Shown one piece after another: positions 46,301 through 57,094 of a stretch of DNA of 64,000 nt; within the stretch, counting starts at the first letter, position 1, and every line of letters starts with the position of its first letter. The notes beneath the pieces are model-generated. The model searched no databases and had not been told where the DNA came from. It saw only the letters and a program-made list of their open reading frames with translations. Source of the stretch: Agromyces aurantiacus (lineage in GTDB: Bacteria; Actinomycetota; Actinomycetes; Actinomycetales; Microbacteriaceae); the NCBI RefSeq assembly GCF_016907355.1, contig NZ_JAFBBW010000001.1, positions 3,224,001 through 3,288,000 on the forward strand, in the 5' to 3' direction. The position numbers and the translations under genes were made by a program.

Positions 46301-46960
46301 GATGCCGCCGAGGCGGCGCGGCGGCGCGCCGCGCGTCCCGCGTGGATCATCGCCGGCGTCGGCATGGCGAGCCTCGTGCCGTTCGTGATCGCGCTCATCG
46401 GCAGCAACTTCCTGCTCATCCTGCTCTCGGGCGCCGTCACGACGATCCTCGCGCTGATCGCCATCCGGCTCGCGACGGCCGCCACGCGCGCCTCGATCCC
46501 GGGGCGCGACGCCCGGACGATCTCGATGGTCGTGGTCTTCGCCGTCCTCGGCGGCGTGCTGCCCGCGGTCCAGCTCGTGGTCGAGCTCGTCGTCGGCGAC
46601 CCGATGCCGGTGTTCCTGCAGGTGCCCCGCCAGTGGAACTGGCTCGTGCTCGCCGTGGGCGCGGCCGCCGTGACGATCGCGCTGACCGTCGACTGGCTCC
46701 GCGTCGGCCGGACCCCGCGGGCGATCGCCGACACCCGCGGCGTCAACTGGATCACGGTCACGATCCTCGCCGTCGCCGTCGCGCTCGGCGCCGACTGGGT
46801 CGCCCAGCAGCTCACGCTGGGCATCGCGCCGCTGCTGGCCGACACCGTGGCCGCGACGGTCTTCATCGTCGCCTGGGCCAACGTGCTCTGGTGGATGCCC
46901 GAGCTGGTCCGCCGCATCCCCGAGGTCGACGACCGCGTGGTGCGCGCACCGCTGGACTAG
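43343..46960 (+). CDS. Giant patatin-like phospholipase with DUF3376 and C-terminal membrane domain
   Basis: This 1205-residue protein has a patatin hydrolase at about 55-345: oxyanion segment AMRGGVSLAVWIGGAVAE, nucleophile Ser140 in LLAGASAGGLNAV, and the catalytic Asp336 in VDGAVFDNVP. A long DUF3376 region follows (about 390-850). The last third has about 6-8 membrane helices, such as LALVSGFVAAVAWLLT and FVIALIGSNFLLILLSGAV. Patatins cleave acyl chains from lipids; the biological substrate of DUF3376 members is unknown. GAGGAG precedes the ATG. It stands alone, divergent from the response regulator gene, and ends at a strong terminator. Confidence 0.88.
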   Translation: MIRSAAPAASAASAHPPSADAVTASTRPVRLIVVRPGERIEQVVARHPGAAPSFNRTLRIALAMRGGVSLAVWIGGAVAELDLLRRIRLYDAGAETLALVPETARRPLTGPVLARLQAYAELLDAAGFDRVEFDLLAGASAGGLNAVVYSVAQRAGTGLDTLLDTWGRVGGFWGLLHPPGSRRILALMQGEDYFRAHTYDALTEIYGTEDRHPDLVSSYTAVDLSATVIDAADEFEEDANEGRGHFRFVGSDDHDLDNRIPTPSDDEDRRRDDLVNLSRLALAARSTSSLPGGFEPAHVDSFGGVAGDAEQETGPGMRFAFAAHREGPDTPYRIVDGAVFDNVPIERALRAARFRVSDRRADRAMLFLDPEPDPPVGGEVAWDANASRFFRAIGAMISRQFRRESVAREVAELERFNAERVVAAARFDSAAPLVAGAGWDHDAIHQRRVAYVRALGIDLADHLAETIATPSLWQLHSSLTSRRRYRPIPLIRLDGLARAAARRFAALSSTERAAIAKSPLALADAANCTLGWTRALEALPQEAGSRRGLSLPEVRRAAYDALTAANAWLDELTARVLVRTDELAASGRTPTAADFDEWIDAWLAASARIRTNEHWHELDKAVARLRITTLRVEQDAAAGKRDLTPEWAGSGWRPLGSAPSPAAGDLAPLYHASGIPAALSHVRYWAIGVDEAPDDPASFRALATDRWYSLLGAALRTPGTTPEQAASALRRASEKVVLDRQSKLAGYGIGNFLGFLARDWRVNDWWWGRLDGAAGIARFFSSLQPELVRTDAAIRLLQDAVLEEADAPDLAARGLSPLEPRRAAASAPVPPSAATTAVLPSAPGEPGDARAARRSRLRAGTDTILNLDPSYRFAIASRTVRLLDRVVVQPVNRAVAVGAQAVLALARPILAAAPTVFDPPRLALVSGFVAAVAWLLTWDDVELGAPWWLIASGVIGVAGMAAIAWGVWSAQRRWAAVAAALDPPLSDAAEAARRRAARPAWIIAGVGMASLVPFVIALIGSNFLLILLSGAVTTILALIAIRLATAATRASIPGRDARTISMVVVFAVLGGVLPAVQLVVELVVGDPMPVFLQVPRQWNWLVLAVGAAAVTIALTVDWLRVGRTPRAIADTRGVNWITVTILAVAVALGADWVAQQLTLGIAPLLADTVAATVFIVAWANVLWWMPELVRRIPEVDDRVVRAPLD

Positions 46961-46978
46961 GCCGGGCCGACGAGGGGT

Positions 46979-47016
46979 GGGCGGATGGCGCGGGCGCTCC
47001 CCCGCGCCATCCGCCC
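46979..47016. terminator. Bidirectional terminator between patatin and ABC exporter genes
   Basis: A perfect 16-bp stem (46979-46994 with 47001-47016) and 6-nt loop sits between two converging genes, 19 nt after one stop and 4 nt after the other. Confidence 0.75.
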
Positions 47017-47020
47017 CGCC

Positions 47021-48829
47021 CTACACGAGCGAGTCGCGCCAGGCCGCGTGCAGCGCCGCGAACCGGCCCGAGCCCGCGATGAGCTCGGCGGGCGCGCCGT
47101 CCTCGACGATGCGCCCGTGCTCCATCACGAGCACCCGGTCGGCGATCGCGACCGTCGAGAGGCGGTGCGCGATGATCACCGCGGTGCGGTCGGCGAGCAG
47201 CGTCTGCAGCCCCTCCTGCACCATCCGCTCGCTCGGGATGTCGAGCGAGGAGGTCGCCTCGTCGAGGATCAGCACCGCGGGGTCGGCGAGGAAGGCGCGC
47301 GCGAAGGAGATCAGCTGGCGCTGGCCCGCCGAGACCCGGCCGCCCCGCTTGTTCACGTCGGTGTCGTAGCCGTTCGGCAGGCCCTCGATGAACTCGTGCG
47401 CGCCGACCGCCGTGGCGGCCGCGACGATCTCGTCGTGCGTCGCGTCGGGCTTGCCGAGCGCGATGTTCTCGGCCACCGAACCCGAGAACAGGTAGGCCTC
47501 CTGCGTGACCATGACGATCGCACGGCGCAGGTCCTTCGGGTGCAGGCGGCGCAGGTCGACGCCGTCCAGGTCGACGACGCCGTCGCTCGGGTCGTAGAAC
47601 CGCGCGATGAGCTTCGCCAGCGTCGACTTGCCCGCGCCGGTGGAGCCCACGAGCGCGACGGTCTGCCCTGCCGGGATGTCGAGGTCGAACCTCGGCAGCA
47701 CCACGCGGTCGCGCGTGTACGCGAACTCGACGCCCTCGAACCGCACGCGACCGTCGGCCGCCCAGAGGTCGACGGGGTCCGCCGGGTCGGGCACGCTCGG
47801 CTCCTCCTCGAGGACGCCCGAGATCTTCTCGAGCGCCGACGCGGCCGACTGGTAGGAGTTGTAGAACATCGCGAGCTCCTCCATCGGATCGAAGAAGCGC
47901 TTCGTGTACAGGACGGCCGCGAGCAGCACGCCGACCTCGAGCGCCCCGTCGACGACCCGGAAGCCGCCGATGAGCAGCACCACCGCGACCGCGACGTTGC
48001 CGATGAGCGCGAGCGACGGGTTGTAGATCGCGAACAGGCCGAGCACGCGCGCGTTGACCTCGCGGTTGTCCTCGACGAGCTCGCCGAAGACGCGCTCGTT
48101 GCGGCGCTCCGTCCGGAACGCCTGCACCGCGCGGATGCCCGTCATCGTCTCGACGAACTGCACGATGAGCGACGCGCTGGCCACCCGGGAGCGCCGGAAC
48201 AGCTTCTGCGAGCGCACCTGGAACCACCGGCTGAGCAGCGCGAGCGGCAGGAGCGTCGCCACGAGCACGAGTCCGGAGACCCAGTCGAGCCACACGAGCG
48301 CGATCGCGGTGAACACCATGTAGAGCACGCCGCGCACGAGCTGGTTGATGCCCTCGTCGAGCAGCTCCCGGATCGCGTCGAGGTCGCTGGTCTGGCGCGA
48401 GATGATCCGGCCCGACGTGTACGACTCGTGGAACTCGAGCGAGAGCTTCTGCGTGTGCAGGAAGACGCGCGTGCGCAGGTCGATCAGGACGGCCTGGCTG
48501 ACCCGGGCGGCCAGCCGGATGTACCACGCGATCAGGAACGCGCCGGCGGCACCGGTCGCGAGATACGCGAGCCCGGCGAGCGTCACCGGCATCCACTCCT
48601 GCCGCATGAGCGCGGGCAGGCCCTGGTCGATGCCGTAGGCGATGAGCGCCGGGCCGGCGACCTGGGCCGCGGTCGACACGACGATGATCGCCATCGTGGC
48701 CCACAGCTGCGCGCGCAGTGGGCGCAGCAGCGATCCGAGCAGCCGCAGGCTCCGCGCCCGCAGCGAGCGGGACTCGGCCTTGCTGAACTCGTGCCGCTCC
48801 TCGCCCTGCACTCCGGTCAGGGTGCTCAT
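47021..48829 (-). CDS. Heterodimeric ABC exporter, subunit with catalytic glutamate
   Basis: This 602-residue half-transporter has six membrane helices (about 35-320) and an ATPase domain. Walker A is GSTGAGKST, Walker B with catalytic glutamate is [10 protein letters not shown], and the signature is the altered VSAGQRQ. The H-loop is IAHRLSTV. Its partner upstream has Asp instead of Glu. In asymmetric exporters of the BmrCD/TM287-288 kind the degenerate site uses the partner's Walker B and this subunit's altered signature, which is exactly the pattern here. Multidrug or lipid export is inferred. Start ATG overlaps the partner stop (ATGA). Confidence 0.93.
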   Translation of the reverse strand: MSTLTGVQGEERHEFSKAESRSLRARSLRLLGSLLRPLRAQLWATMAIIVVSTAAQVAGPALIAYGIDQGLPALMRQEWMPVTLAGLAYLATGAAGAFLIAWYIRLAARVSQAVLIDLRTRVFLHTQKLSLEFHESYTSGRIISRQTSDLDAIRELLDEGINQLVRGVLYMVFTAIALVWLDWVSGLVLVATLLPLALLSRWFQVRSQKLFRRSRVASASLIVQFVETMTGIRAVQAFRTERRNERVFGELVEDNREVNARVLGLFAIYNPSLALIGNVAVAVVLLIGGFRVVDGALEVGVLLAAVLYTKRFFDPMEELAMFYNSYQSAASALEKISGVLEEEPSVPDPADPVDLWAADGRVRFEGVEFAYTRDRVVLPRFDLDIPAGQTVALVGSTGAGKSTLAKLIARFYDPSDGVVDLDGVDLRRLHPKDLRRAIVMVTQEAYLFSGSVAENIALGKPDATHDEIVAAATAVGAHEFIEGLPNGYDTDVNKRGGRVSAGQRQLISFARAFLADPAVLILDEATSSLDIPSERMVQEGLQTLLADRTAVIIAHRLSTVAIADRVLVMEHGRIVEDGAPAELIAGSGRFAALHAAWRDSLV

Positions 48830-50766
48830 CGGACCGCCTCCTCTCGTGCGTCGTTCCCGGGTGATCGCGTCGCGGCCGACGCGGTCGCGGGCGCCTCGAG
48901 CTCCTCGTCGTCGATGAGGTCGGATTCCTCCGCGTGCACGCGGCGCTCCTCGTCCTCCAGGCTCGAGATGACGAACCGGTAGTGCTCCGACTCGGCGAGC
49001 AGCTCGGAGTGGGTGCCGACCGCGGTGATGCGGCCGTCCTCGAGCAGGGCCACCCGGTCGGCGAGCATGACCGTCGAGGGGCGGTGGGCGACGATGAGCG
49101 CCGTGGTCGAGGCCAGGACGTTCCGCAGCTCGGCCTCGACCTTCGCCTCGGTCGCGACGTCGAGCGCCGAGAGCGGGTCGTCGAGGACGAGCACGGCGGG
49201 CTTCGCAGCGACCGCGCGGGCGAGCGCGAGCCGCTGGCGCTGGCCGCCCGAGAGGCTCATGCCCTCCTCGCCGACCTTCGTGTCGACCCCGTCGGGCAGG
49301 CCGTACGCGAAGCCGGCCTGGGCGATGCGCAGCGCCTCGGCGAGCACGCGATCGGCCTCGGCCGAGACATCCGGGTCGGATGCCGCGTCGCCGGTCAGGT
49401 CGGGACGCCCGAGCAGCACGTTGTCGCGCACCGACGCGGAGAACAGCGTCGCATCCTCGAACGCCATCGCGACGTGGCGGCGCAGCTCCTCCCGCGAGAG
49501 CGCGCGCACGTCGACGCCGTCGAGGGTCACCGACCCCGACGTGACGTCGTAGAGGCGCGTGGTGAGCGCGGTCATCGTCGTCTTGCCCGAGCCGGTGAGG
49601 CCGACGAGCGCCATGGTCTCGCCGGGGCGCAGCACGAGGTCGACGCCGTCGAGCAGGTCGCCGAAGCGGTCGGGCGAGTCCTGGTAGCGGAAGTGCACGT
49701 CGTGGAACGCGAGCTCGCCCCGGGGCCGCTCGATCGCGACGGGCCGCTCGGGGTCGGTGATGGCGTTCTCGGTGTCCATGATGTCGAAGTAGCGGTCGGT
49801 CGCCGTGCGCGCGTCCAGGGAGAACGCGAGCAGGAACCCGATGGACTCGATCGGCCAGGCGAGCACGGCCGCGGTCGCGAAGAACGCGACGAGCTGGCCG
49901 ACCGACATCTCGCCCTGCGCCGCGAGCCAGACGCCGAGCACGAGGCAGATCGCGAGCGCCACCGTGGGCACGATGAGGATCCAGATCCAGATGTCGGCGT
50001 CGAGGCGCGCCTTCTCGATCTCGGTCGAGCGCAGCCGTTCGGCCTGCGCCCGGAACGAGGTCAGCGCGTGCTTGCCGCGACCGAACGCCTTGAGCACGCG
50101 GATGCCGTGCACCGATTCCTCGACCGCGGTGGCGAGGTCGCCCGACTGGTCCTGGCTGCGCCGCGACACCTCGGAGTAGCGGCCCTCGAAGCGGTAGCCG
50201 ACGATCCAGAGCGGCACGGCGCACGCGAGGAACACCAGGCCCAGCACCCAGTTCATCGCGATGAGGATCACGGCGCCCACGACGATGACCACGAAATTGC
50301 CGACGAGCAGCACGAAGCCGAACGCGAGCCACCGGCGGATCAGGCTGAGGTCGCTCACCGCGCGCGAGAGCAGCTGGCCGCTCGGCCAGCGGTCGTGGAA
50401 GCTCACGGGCAGCTCCTGCAGCTTCGCGTAGAGCGCGTCGCGCATGCGGGCCTCGACCCGCGTCGTCGGCGTGAGCACGAGCCAGCGCCGCAGCGCGAAC
50501 ATCGCCGCCTCGCCGGCGCCGAGCGCGAGCACCAGCAGCGAGAGCGGAACGACGGCGTCGCGATCGCCGTCGGCGAGGGGTCCGTCGACGATCGACTCGA
50601 GCACCTGCGGGATCGCGAGCGCGATGAGCTGCGCGACCAGGTACGCCGCCATGCTCGCGACGATCGCCGGCATGGCGGGGCCGACGTAGTCGCGGAGGCG
50701 TGCGAGCGCGCGGACGGTGCCCAGGCGCGGAGCATGCGGAGGGTGGGACTGGTGGGTGGCGGTCAC
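48826..50766 (-). CDS. Heterodimeric ABC exporter, subunit with degenerate ATP site
   Basis: This 646-residue half-transporter has six membrane helices (about 35-320) and an ATPase with Walker [10 protein letters not shown], canonical signature LSGGQRQR and Walker [11 protein letters not shown], where Asp replaces the catalytic Glu. H-loop VAHRPSTV. A Glu/Asp-rich tail of about 40 residues follows. The GTG at 50766 has AAGGAA 7 nt upstream. It lies 154 nt after a 31-codon leader ORF with several hairpins between, suggesting attenuation control. First gene of the exporter operon. Confidence 0.93.
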   Translation of the reverse strand: MTATHQSHPPHAPRLGTVRALARLRDYVGPAMPAIVASMAAYLVAQLIALAIPQVLESIVDGPLADGDRDAVVPLSLLVLALGAGEAAMFALRRWLVLTPTTRVEARMRDALYAKLQELPVSFHDRWPSGQLLSRAVSDLSLIRRWLAFGFVLLVGNFVVIVVGAVILIAMNWVLGLVFLACAVPLWIVGYRFEGRYSEVSRRSQDQSGDLATAVEESVHGIRVLKAFGRGKHALTSFRAQAERLRSTEIEKARLDADIWIWILIVPTVALAICLVLGVWLAAQGEMSVGQLVAFFATAAVLAWPIESIGFLLAFSLDARTATDRYFDIMDTENAITDPERPVAIERPRGELAFHDVHFRYQDSPDRFGDLLDGVDLVLRPGETMALVGLTGSGKTTMTALTTRLYDVTSGSVTLDGVDVRALSREELRRHVAMAFEDATLFSASVRDNVLLGRPDLTGDAASDPDVSAEADRVLAEALRIAQAGFAYGLPDGVDTKVGEEGMSLSGGQRQRLALARAVAAKPAVLVLDDPLSALDVATEAKVEAELRNVLASTTALIVAHRPSTVMLADRVALLEDGRITAVGTHSELLAESEHYRFVISSLEDEERRVHAEESDLIDDEELEAPATASAATRSPGNDAREEAVR

Positions 50767-50920
50767 GCCGGTTCCTTCCGGGAAGCGCGACGGGTCGCGT
50801 CGATGCGGACCTCGTCGAAGAGACGCGAAGCGGCGCACGTGTTCGTGCGCGCGAAGCGGTGCGGAGGCCATGGGCCCCGCGGGGAACGGCCGGCATCCCG
50901 CCGGCTGGACGATCGGCGGG
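50767..50920 (-). promoter_or_regulatory. Structured leader between the small ORF and the ABC exporter
   Basis: On the transcribed strand this 154-nt stretch can form CCCGCCG/CGGCGGG (50914-50920 with 50897-50903) directly after the leader stop. Alternatively GCCGGC copies at 50924-50929 and 50900-50905 can pair, which excludes the first stem. A 7-bp stem with AACA loop follows at 50833-50850, then CGCGAC/GTCGCG at 50786-50799 next to the exporter's ribosome site. No U-run is seen. Competing stems in this position fit translation-dependent attenuation. Confidence 0.45.
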
Positions 50921-51016
50921 TTAGCCGGCGGCGATCGTGGCGGGGGCGGCGAGGGACGCCGGGACGAGCGGACCGAACGCCGCGACCGTGCGGGCGGGAA
51001 TCTCGATGGTCTGCAT
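50921..51016 (-). CDS. 31-residue leader or signal peptide ORF
   Basis: ATG at 51016 has a very strong AGGAGG 5 nt upstream and reads [11 protein letters not shown] through to PATIAAG and TAA. It has no Cys, no signal cleavage site and no known family. It is Ala/Pro/Thr-rich with one acidic and one basic residue. Codon use is normal for this genome. It precedes the ABC exporter on the same strand with a structured gap. It could be a leader peptide for attenuation, as bmrB is for bmrCD in Bacillus, or a small exported peptide. Real translation is likely from the ribosome site; the role is open. Confidence 0.6.
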   Translation of the reverse strand: MQTIEIPARTVAAFGPLVPASLAAPATIAAG

Positions 51017-51084
51017 GTCGTCCTCCTGCGTCGTCGTACGAACCCCTCGGTCGGCCGGATGGTTCCCCGGACGGCCAGCCCTTC

Positions 51085-51114
51085 AGAGTACGGGGTGGGT
51101 GCGGTGGCGCGCAA
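51085..51114 (-). promoter_or_regulatory. Predicted promoter of the leader ORF-ABC exporter operon
   Basis: On the minus strand TTGCGC (51114-51109), an 18-nt spacer and TACTCT (51090-51085) predict a start near 51078, giving a leader of about 310 nt before the first exporter gene. Confidence 0.4.
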
Positions 51115-51213
51115 GACCGGAGGGTCGTATACGCTTTGTCGATCCCGACACGCGCCGGATCCCGGCGAGCCCCCTGCATCCCCGCGCGTGCGACCCGTCG
51201 ATGAGGAGGTCGC

Positions 51214-54200
51214 GTGGCCGACGCGCGCATGCAGTCGACGCCGCCGCGCGCGCGCCCGGGCCTGCTCCTGGCGCGCTCGCGGGCCCGCGCCGGCGTGCTC
51301 GCGGGCGTCGCGACGGTGGCGCTGCTGCTCGCGGCGTTCCTCACGGCGACGGTCGGCGTGCTCGTCGTCGCCCCGACGGCCGGCGCGCGCGACGGGCTCG
51401 CCGCGGCATCCGGAGCCGACCGGGCCGTGCGATGGCAGACCCGCCTCGCCGACGATGCCGGCGCCCAGGCGGATGCCGCGGCCGGCGTGCTCGACCGGCT
51501 CGTCGCGGTGCACGGCGCCCCGTGGTCCCGCTCGGTGCAGAGCTCCCCGGTCCCCGCTGCCGCGGGTGGCGGACTCCCGGTCGCCGAGGGGGCCGACGCC
51601 GCCGCGCCCGGGGCGGTGCTCCTCGCCGATCCCGAGGCGGCCGGCCGGTCCTCGCTCGTCTCCGGGGCCTGGCCCGACGACCCGGCGGCGGTCGCCGCAG
51701 CCGACGCGGCGAGCGCCGAGCCCGCGGCGCTCCACGCCGGCGCGGCGGGTGCCACGGGCCTCGGGGAGGGCTCGATCGTCGAGCTCGACGGCCTGCGGCT
51801 GCTCGTGGTCGGCACGTTCCTGCCCGACGACCCGCAGGCGCCGGAGTGGGCGGGCGACCCGCTCGTGGCGACCGGGCTCGACGCCGAGGGCGTCGGCCCC
51901 TTCCTCGTCGACGAGTCCGCGCTCGCCGACGTGGCCGCCGCGGTCGCCGTGCGCTGGACCGCGGTCGCCGATCCGTCCGAAGCGACCGCCGAGTCGCTCG
52001 CGGCGCTGCGCGCGGCGCTCCCGGCGGTGACGCCGGCACTCGGGAACGAGCCCGACCTCGGCGGCGACGGCCTCATCGACACCGGTCGGCTGCCGGCCAC
52101 GCTCGACCGTCTGCTCGCCGGCCTCGGCGCGGCCCGCGCACTCGCACCCCTCCCCCTCCTGCTCGTCGGCGTGGCCGGGATCGTCGCACTGCTGCGGCTC
52201 GCCGTGCTCCTCGTCTCGGCCAGGCGTCGCGAGACCACCCTGCTGCTCGCGCGGGGTGCCGCGCCGATCGGCCTCGCCCGCGACGCGGCGCTCGAGGCGG
52301 TCGTGGTCGGTGGGCCGTCCGCGGCCGTCGGCGCCGTGGCCGGCGCGACCGTGCTCGCCGCGGTCTCGCCGCTCGCCGCCGCGCAGCAGGGGTCCGCGTG
52401 GCTCGTCGGCGCCGGCGTCACGGCGACCGTGACCCTGGTGCTCGCGGTCTCCGCGTGGCGCGATGCGGGACGGCCCGTCGTGCGCGGTGCCGGCGACGAG
52501 ACCGGACGCGCACGGCGTGCGCTCGCGGCCGGCGCCGTCGTGATGCTCGCCGCGACGGCCGCGATCTCGCTCTGGCAGTTCCGGCTCTACGGCTCGCCCC
52601 TCGTGCGCTCGGCGTCGGGCGGCATCCGGGTCGACCCGCTCGCGGCCCTCGCCCCGGTGCTCGTCCTGCTCGCGCTCGCGGTCGGTGCGCTCGCCGTGAC
52701 CGGCGGCGCCGCGCGGCTGCTCGAGCGGTGGGCCGCGGGGCGGCCCGGGCTCGTGCCGTCGCTGCCCGCACGGCAGCTCGCTCGTCGCACGCCGCTCTAC
52801 GCGTCCGCGATCCTCGTGCTCGCGTTCGCGGCCGGCGGCCTCACGCTCGCCGCCGTGGTCGACGGATCGTGGCGCGCAGCCGACCGCGCCGCCGCGGCGG
52901 CCGAGCTCGGCGGCGACCTGCGCGTCGACCTGCCGGCGCGCGACGTGGTGCGCGGACCCGATCCGCTCGCCGCGGCCGAGGCCGACGCGATCGCCGCGCT
53001 CGACGGCGTGGTGGCCGGGCCGGTGTTCCGCGGCGAGGCCCGCGTCGGCTCCGACCCCGTCGACCTCGTGGCCGTGCCGATCCCCCGCCTCGCCGAGATC
53101 GCGCCGGGTGCCGGGACGCCGCTCGGCGCCGGCACGCGCGAGGTGCTGGCCGGCGCAGACCGCGGCCCAGCCATCCCGCCCGCCGCGACGCTCGCCCTCG
53201 ACGTCGACGTCCGGCCGGCCGCCGGGGCCGGCCCCGCCGCCGCCGGGGCGCGTGCCGACCTCGCGGTGTGGCTGCAGGATCGCGACGGCGTCGCGCTGCG
53301 GCTCGACGCGGGCTCGGTCGAGCCCGGTCGGCGCGCGACCCTCTCGACGCCGGCGCCCGACCTGCCCGGGCTCACCATCCTGGGCGTCGAGGCGCGCCTC
53401 GCGGGCGGCGGCGGCGACCTCGATGTCGCGATCGGCGGCGTCGACGTCGGCTCCGATCCGCTCGACCTCGCGGGCGAGCTCTCGGTGTCCTCGACCGCGC
53501 CGTCCGCGCGCCTCTCCGCACTGCCCGATGGGGGAACCCCGGTTCCGGTCGTCGTCGACCGCGAGCTCGCCCACCTCGTCGACGCGGGGATCGGGGACCC
53601 GCTGGAGTTCCGCGTGCAGACGGGTGGCGCGACCGTGCTCGCCGAGGTGGCCGGGATCGTCCCCGTCGTGCCCGCGGGCGACCGGGCCGTGCTCGCCGAC
53701 CTCGGCGCCGTCACCGCGGCCGCCTTCTCGTCCGACGCCGGCGTGCCGCAGCACGACGAGCTGTGGCTCGCCGCCGACGAGCCCGCGGCCGTCGCCGACG
53801 CGCTGCTCCAGGACCGCACGACGCCGATCACGGTGACCACGCGCGCCGACGTCTCGAGCGACCGGCTCGTCGCGCCCGCGCTGACCGCGCTGTGGATCGG
53901 CGCCGCGGGCGCCGCGATGTTCGCGCTCGTCGCGCTCGCCGCGCTCGTCGCCGCGCTCGCGGCCGCACGAGCCGGCGAGACCGCCGTGCTCCGGGCACTC
54001 GGCACGACCGCGCGCGGCCAGGCCGCCGCGCGGCGCGACGAGCTCCTCGTCCTCGCGGCCGTCGCCATCGCCGTCGGACTGGCGATCGGCGCCGTCGTCG
54101 CCCTGCTCACCGCGCCGGAGCTCGGGCGTGCAGCCGTCCCGTCCGCCGCCGCCGGCATCCCGCCGATCGCCGCCGCGACGTGGATCCCGCTCATCGTGGC

Positions 54201-54303
54201 GACGGCCGTGCTCGGCGCCGGCGCGACCGCCATCGCGATCACCGCGGGAGGCGCGGTCCGCCGCCTCGCCGCGTCCGCGCTGCCGGGGACGGAGGACCGA
54301 TGA
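51214..54303 (+). CDS. FtsX-like ABC permease with large extracellular domains (first subunit)
   Basis: This 1029-residue protein has an N-terminal helix (about 25-50), a large outside region, four helices in the middle (about 305-480), a second outside region, and FtsX helices near the C-terminus ([20 protein letters not shown]). The pattern is that of MacB/FtsX-type permeases with two FtsX modules. GAGGAGG lies just before the GTG start. It starts a tightly coupled four-gene operon with a second permease and two ATPases. Such complexes move lipids or peptides from membrane to outside, or signal; the cargo is unknown. Confidence 0.85.
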   Translation: MADARMQSTPPRARPGLLLARSRARAGVLAGVATVALLLAAFLTATVGVLVVAPTAGARDGLAAASGADRAVRWQTRLADDAGAQADAAAGVLDRLVAVHGAPWSRSVQSSPVPAAAGGGLPVAEGADAAAPGAVLLADPEAAGRSSLVSGAWPDDPAAVAAADAASAEPAALHAGAAGATGLGEGSIVELDGLRLLVVGTFLPDDPQAPEWAGDPLVATGLDAEGVGPFLVDESALADVAAAVAVRWTAVADPSEATAESLAALRAALPAVTPALGNEPDLGGDGLIDTGRLPATLDRLLAGLGAARALAPLPLLLVGVAGIVALLRLAVLLVSARRRETTLLLARGAAPIGLARDAALEAVVVGGPSAAVGAVAGATVLAAVSPLAAAQQGSAWLVGAGVTATVTLVLAVSAWRDAGRPVVRGAGDETGRARRALAAGAVVMLAATAAISLWQFRLYGSPLVRSASGGIRVDPLAALAPVLVLLALAVGALAVTGGAARLLERWAAGRPGLVPSLPARQLARRTPLYASAILVLAFAAGGLTLAAVVDGSWRAADRAAAAAELGGDLRVDLPARDVVRGPDPLAAAEADAIAALDGVVAGPVFRGEARVGSDPVDLVAVPIPRLAEIAPGAGTPLGAGTREVLAGADRGPAIPPAATLALDVDVRPAAGAGPAAAGARADLAVWLQDRDGVALRLDAGSVEPGRRATLSTPAPDLPGLTILGVEARLAGGGGDLDVAIGGVDVGSDPLDLAGELSVSSTAPSARLSALPDGGTPVPVVVDRELAHLVDAGIGDPLEFRVQTGGATVLAEVAGIVPVVPAGDRAVLADLGAVTAAAFSSDAGVPQHDELWLAADEPAAVADALLQDRTTPITVTTRADVSSDRLVAPALTALWIGAAGAAMFALVALAALVAALAAARAGETAVLRALGTTARGQAAARRDELLVLAAVAIAVGLAIGAVVALLTAPELGRAAVPSAAAGIPPIAAATWIPLIVATAVLGAGATAIAITAGGAVRRLAASALPGTEDR

Positions 54304-57092
54304 GCCGCCGCTCCCGCAGCTCCGCCGCCGGGCTCGTGCTCCGCTGGGCGAGCACCGGCCCGCTCCCGTCCGTCGCCGTCGCCATGCTGGTCCTGGCCGC
54401 GGCGCTCGTCGCCGTGGTCGCGCCGCGCGCGGTCGCCGACATCCACACCGCGTCGCTCGCGCGACAGCTGGCCGAGCGGCCGGCATCGGAGCTCGACCTC
54501 ACCGCGACCTCGCCGTTCGGGCCCGACAGCGGACCGTCGACCTCCGGCACCACGCTGCCCGACGACGTCGACGCCGTCTGGGGCGGGCAGGAGGAACGGC
54601 TCGCCGGCATCCGCGACGCGCTCCCCGAGCCGTTGCGGAGCACGACCGACGCGCCCATGTCGGTCGCGGTCTCCGGTCCCGTCCAGGCGCGCGTCCCGGG
54701 CGCCGGGCCCGGCAGCCCCGTCTACCGCATCGAGCCCGGCTTCGATCCGCGCATGCGCGAGCACGTGCGCCTGGTCGAGGGCGACTGGCCCGCGCCCCTG
54801 CCCGGCCCGCTCGCCGAGTCGCAGGCCGAGGCGGCCGAGATCGTGCTCGCCGCGCCCGTGGCCGAGGCGATGCGCTGGCAGGTCGGCGACGAGCGCACCG
54901 TCGACGAGGCGGGCCTGCGCGCCGTGGTGCGGCTCGCGGGGATCGTCGAGGCGGTCGACCCCGACGCGGGCTTCTGGACCCACCTGCCCACGGCGCTGCG
55001 CGCGTCGGTCGTCGACAACGGGGTGTCGCCGCCCCAGTACACCGCCGTGGCGTGGTTCGACCCGGCATCCTGGCCCGACTTCGCCGAGGTCGCCCTCGCG
55101 CTGCGGATGGACGCCTGGATCCCCGTCGACGCGTCCGCGATCGACGCCGCCGACGCGGATCGCATCGCCGGCCAGCTCGGCGAGTTCTCGAGCACGTCGC
55201 AGGTGCTCGGCTCGGGCCGCTCGGTCGAGGTCACGATCGCGGGCGCCGCGCCGGGGACCGTCATCCCCTACATCTCCTACTCCACGGTCGGCGTGGTGGG
55301 CTTCACGACCGGACTGCGCGACGCCCTCGTCGAGATGACGACGGCGGCGGCCTCGGTCGACGCCGTGCTCGCGACCGTCGCGTCCGGACCGCTCGGCGTC
55401 GCGGTCGCCGTGCTCGTACTCGGCGCGCGCGTCGTGTTCGAGCGGCGTCGCACCGGGCTCGAACTCGCCGCGGCGCGTGGCGCGTCCCCCGCGCAGCTCC
55501 GGACCGTCCTGCTCGCCGAGGGGCTCGTGCTCGGCATCCCCGCGGGCGCCGCCGGCGCGGCCCTCGCGATCGCGCTGACGCCCGGATCGACGGGCCTCGC
55601 GGGGTGGTGGATCGCGGCGGTGCTCGCCGTGACGCCGGCCGTGCTGCTCGTCGCCCGCGCGGGCGAACTGAGCCCGCTGCGACGGGCCCGAGCCGACCTC
55701 GGCGGCACGGCCGGAGGGCGATGGCGCGTCGTGGTCGAGGCGCTCGTGGTCATCGTCGGCGCGGCGTCGGTCGCACTGCTGCTCCAGCGCGGCACCTCCG
55801 GCGCCGCCGAGGTCGGCGTCGACCCGCTCCTCGCCGCAGCGCCGCTCCTGCTCGCCCTGGCCGCGTGCGTGCTCGTGCTGCGGCTCTATCCCCTGCCGCT
55901 CGCCGCGCTGGTGCGACGGATGTCGCGGCGCCGCGACCTCGTGCCCTTCCTCGGGTCGGCGCGCGCCCTGCGCGATCCCAGCGCGGGACTCGTACCGGTG
56001 CTCGCCGTGGTCGTGGGCGTGTCGGTCGCCGTGACGTCGGCGGTCGTGCTCGCCACGCTCGACACCGGCATCGACGTCGCGAGCGACCGCCGTGTCGGCG
56101 CCGACCTCGCCGTCTCGGGCGTCCCGATCACGCGCGCGCAGCTCGCCGAGATGCGGGAGGCCGACGGCGTCGAGGCGATCGCCCCCGTGTACTCCACGCG
56201 ACCGGCGCTGCTCGAGGTCGACGGCCGGTCGCGCGCGACCACGCTCATCGTGGTCGACCGGGCCGAGCTCGCCGCCGTCCAGCAGGGCCGCGAGGACGCC
56301 CTCGTGCTGCCGGCGGAACTCGCCGAGACGGGCGCCGACCCGGCGCCCGTGGTCGTGTCGCGCTCGGTCGGCGAGGCCATCGCCGACGCGCCCGACGTCT
56401 CGCTCGAGGGCCGGGGCATCCGCATCGCCGCCACGGTCGACGCGCAGAGCCCGTTCACCCCGCGCTCCGCCTGGGTGCTCGTCGACCGGGCGAACGCCGA
56501 GCCGTTCACCGACACCCTCGTGCCGCGCAACGTGCTCGTGCGACTGGACCCCGGCGCCGATCCCGACGAGGTCGGCGCCGCGCTGACCGCGATCGCCGGG
56601 GACGGCGCGACCGCCGCCACGCCGGCAGGGCTGGCCGCCGGGATCCGCGCGCTGCCCGACTCGCAGGGCCTGCGGATCGGCCTGCTCGCGGGGATCGCGG
56701 CGGCGACCGTGCTCACGGCGCTCGCCCTCGCGCTCACGCTGCTCGTCGGCCAGTCCGCGCGGGCGCGACTGCTGCCGCTCCTCGCCACGCTCGGCCTCGG
56801 GCGGCGGGGCGAGCAGGCGCTCGTCGCGTGGGAGATCGCCCCCGTCACGGCGGTCGCGGTGCTCGCCGGGGTCGCGCTCGGCGCGATCGTGCCCGTCGTC
56901 GTGCTCCAGGGCGTCGACCTCCGTGCGTTCACCGGCGGGTCGACGCCGCCCGCCGTCACCTACGACTGGGCGCTCATCGGCGCCGTCGTGATCGCATCCG
57001 TCGCGGTGTCGGCGGTCGCCGCCGGCATCGCCTCGCACGTCGGCGGACGCGTCAGCGCCGCACGCGCGATGCGCAAGGAGGAGGAAGGCTGA
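54300..57092 (+). CDS. FtsX-like ABC permease with large extracellular domains (second subunit)
   Basis: This 930-residue protein has an N-terminal helix ([20 protein letters not shown]), a large outside region up to about residue 330, and helices with the FtsX cytoplasmic loop [21 protein letters not shown] second outside region and C-terminal FtsX helices ending [10 protein letters not shown] follow. It probably forms a heterodimer with the preceding permease. ATG overlaps its stop (ATGA), with GGAGG upstream. The next gene, an ATPase, begins 3 nt after this stop. Confidence 0.87.
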   Translation: MSRRSRSSAAGLVLRWASTGPLPSVAVAMLVLAAALVAVVAPRAVADIHTASLARQLAERPASELDLTATSPFGPDSGPSTSGTTLPDDVDAVWGGQEERLAGIRDALPEPLRSTTDAPMSVAVSGPVQARVPGAGPGSPVYRIEPGFDPRMREHVRLVEGDWPAPLPGPLAESQAEAAEIVLAAPVAEAMRWQVGDERTVDEAGLRAVVRLAGIVEAVDPDAGFWTHLPTALRASVVDNGVSPPQYTAVAWFDPASWPDFAEVALALRMDAWIPVDASAIDAADADRIAGQLGEFSSTSQVLGSGRSVEVTIAGAAPGTVIPYISYSTVGVVGFTTGLRDALVEMTTAAASVDAVLATVASGPLGVAVAVLVLGARVVFERRRTGLELAAARGASPAQLRTVLLAEGLVLGIPAGAAGAALAIALTPGSTGLAGWWIAAVLAVTPAVLLVARAGELSPLRRARADLGGTAGGRWRVVVEALVVIVGAASVALLLQRGTSGAAEVGVDPLLAAAPLLLALAACVLVLRLYPLPLAALVRRMSRRRDLVPFLGSARALRDPSAGLVPVLAVVVGVSVAVTSAVVLATLDTGIDVASDRRVGADLAVSGVPITRAQLAEMREADGVEAIAPVYSTRPALLEVDGRSRATTLIVVDRAELAAVQQGREDALVLPAELAETGADPAPVVVSRSVGEAIADAPDVSLEGRGIRIAATVDAQSPFTPRSAWVLVDRANAEPFTDTLVPRNVLVRLDPGADPDEVGAALTAIAGDGATAATPAGLAAGIRALPDSQGLRIGLLAGIAAATVLTALALALTLLVGQSARARLLPLLATLGLGRRGEQALVAWEIAPVTAVAVLAGVALGAIVPVVVLQGVDLRAFTGGSTPPAVTYDWALIGAVVIASVAVSAVAAGIASHVGGRVSAARAMRKEEEG

Positions 57093-57094
57093 CC

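Noticed and set aside
48826..54486. Very long leftward frame opposite the FtsX permeases
   Set aside because: Only the part to 50766 has ABC exporter sequence; the rest is a shadow of conserved rightward permease genes.
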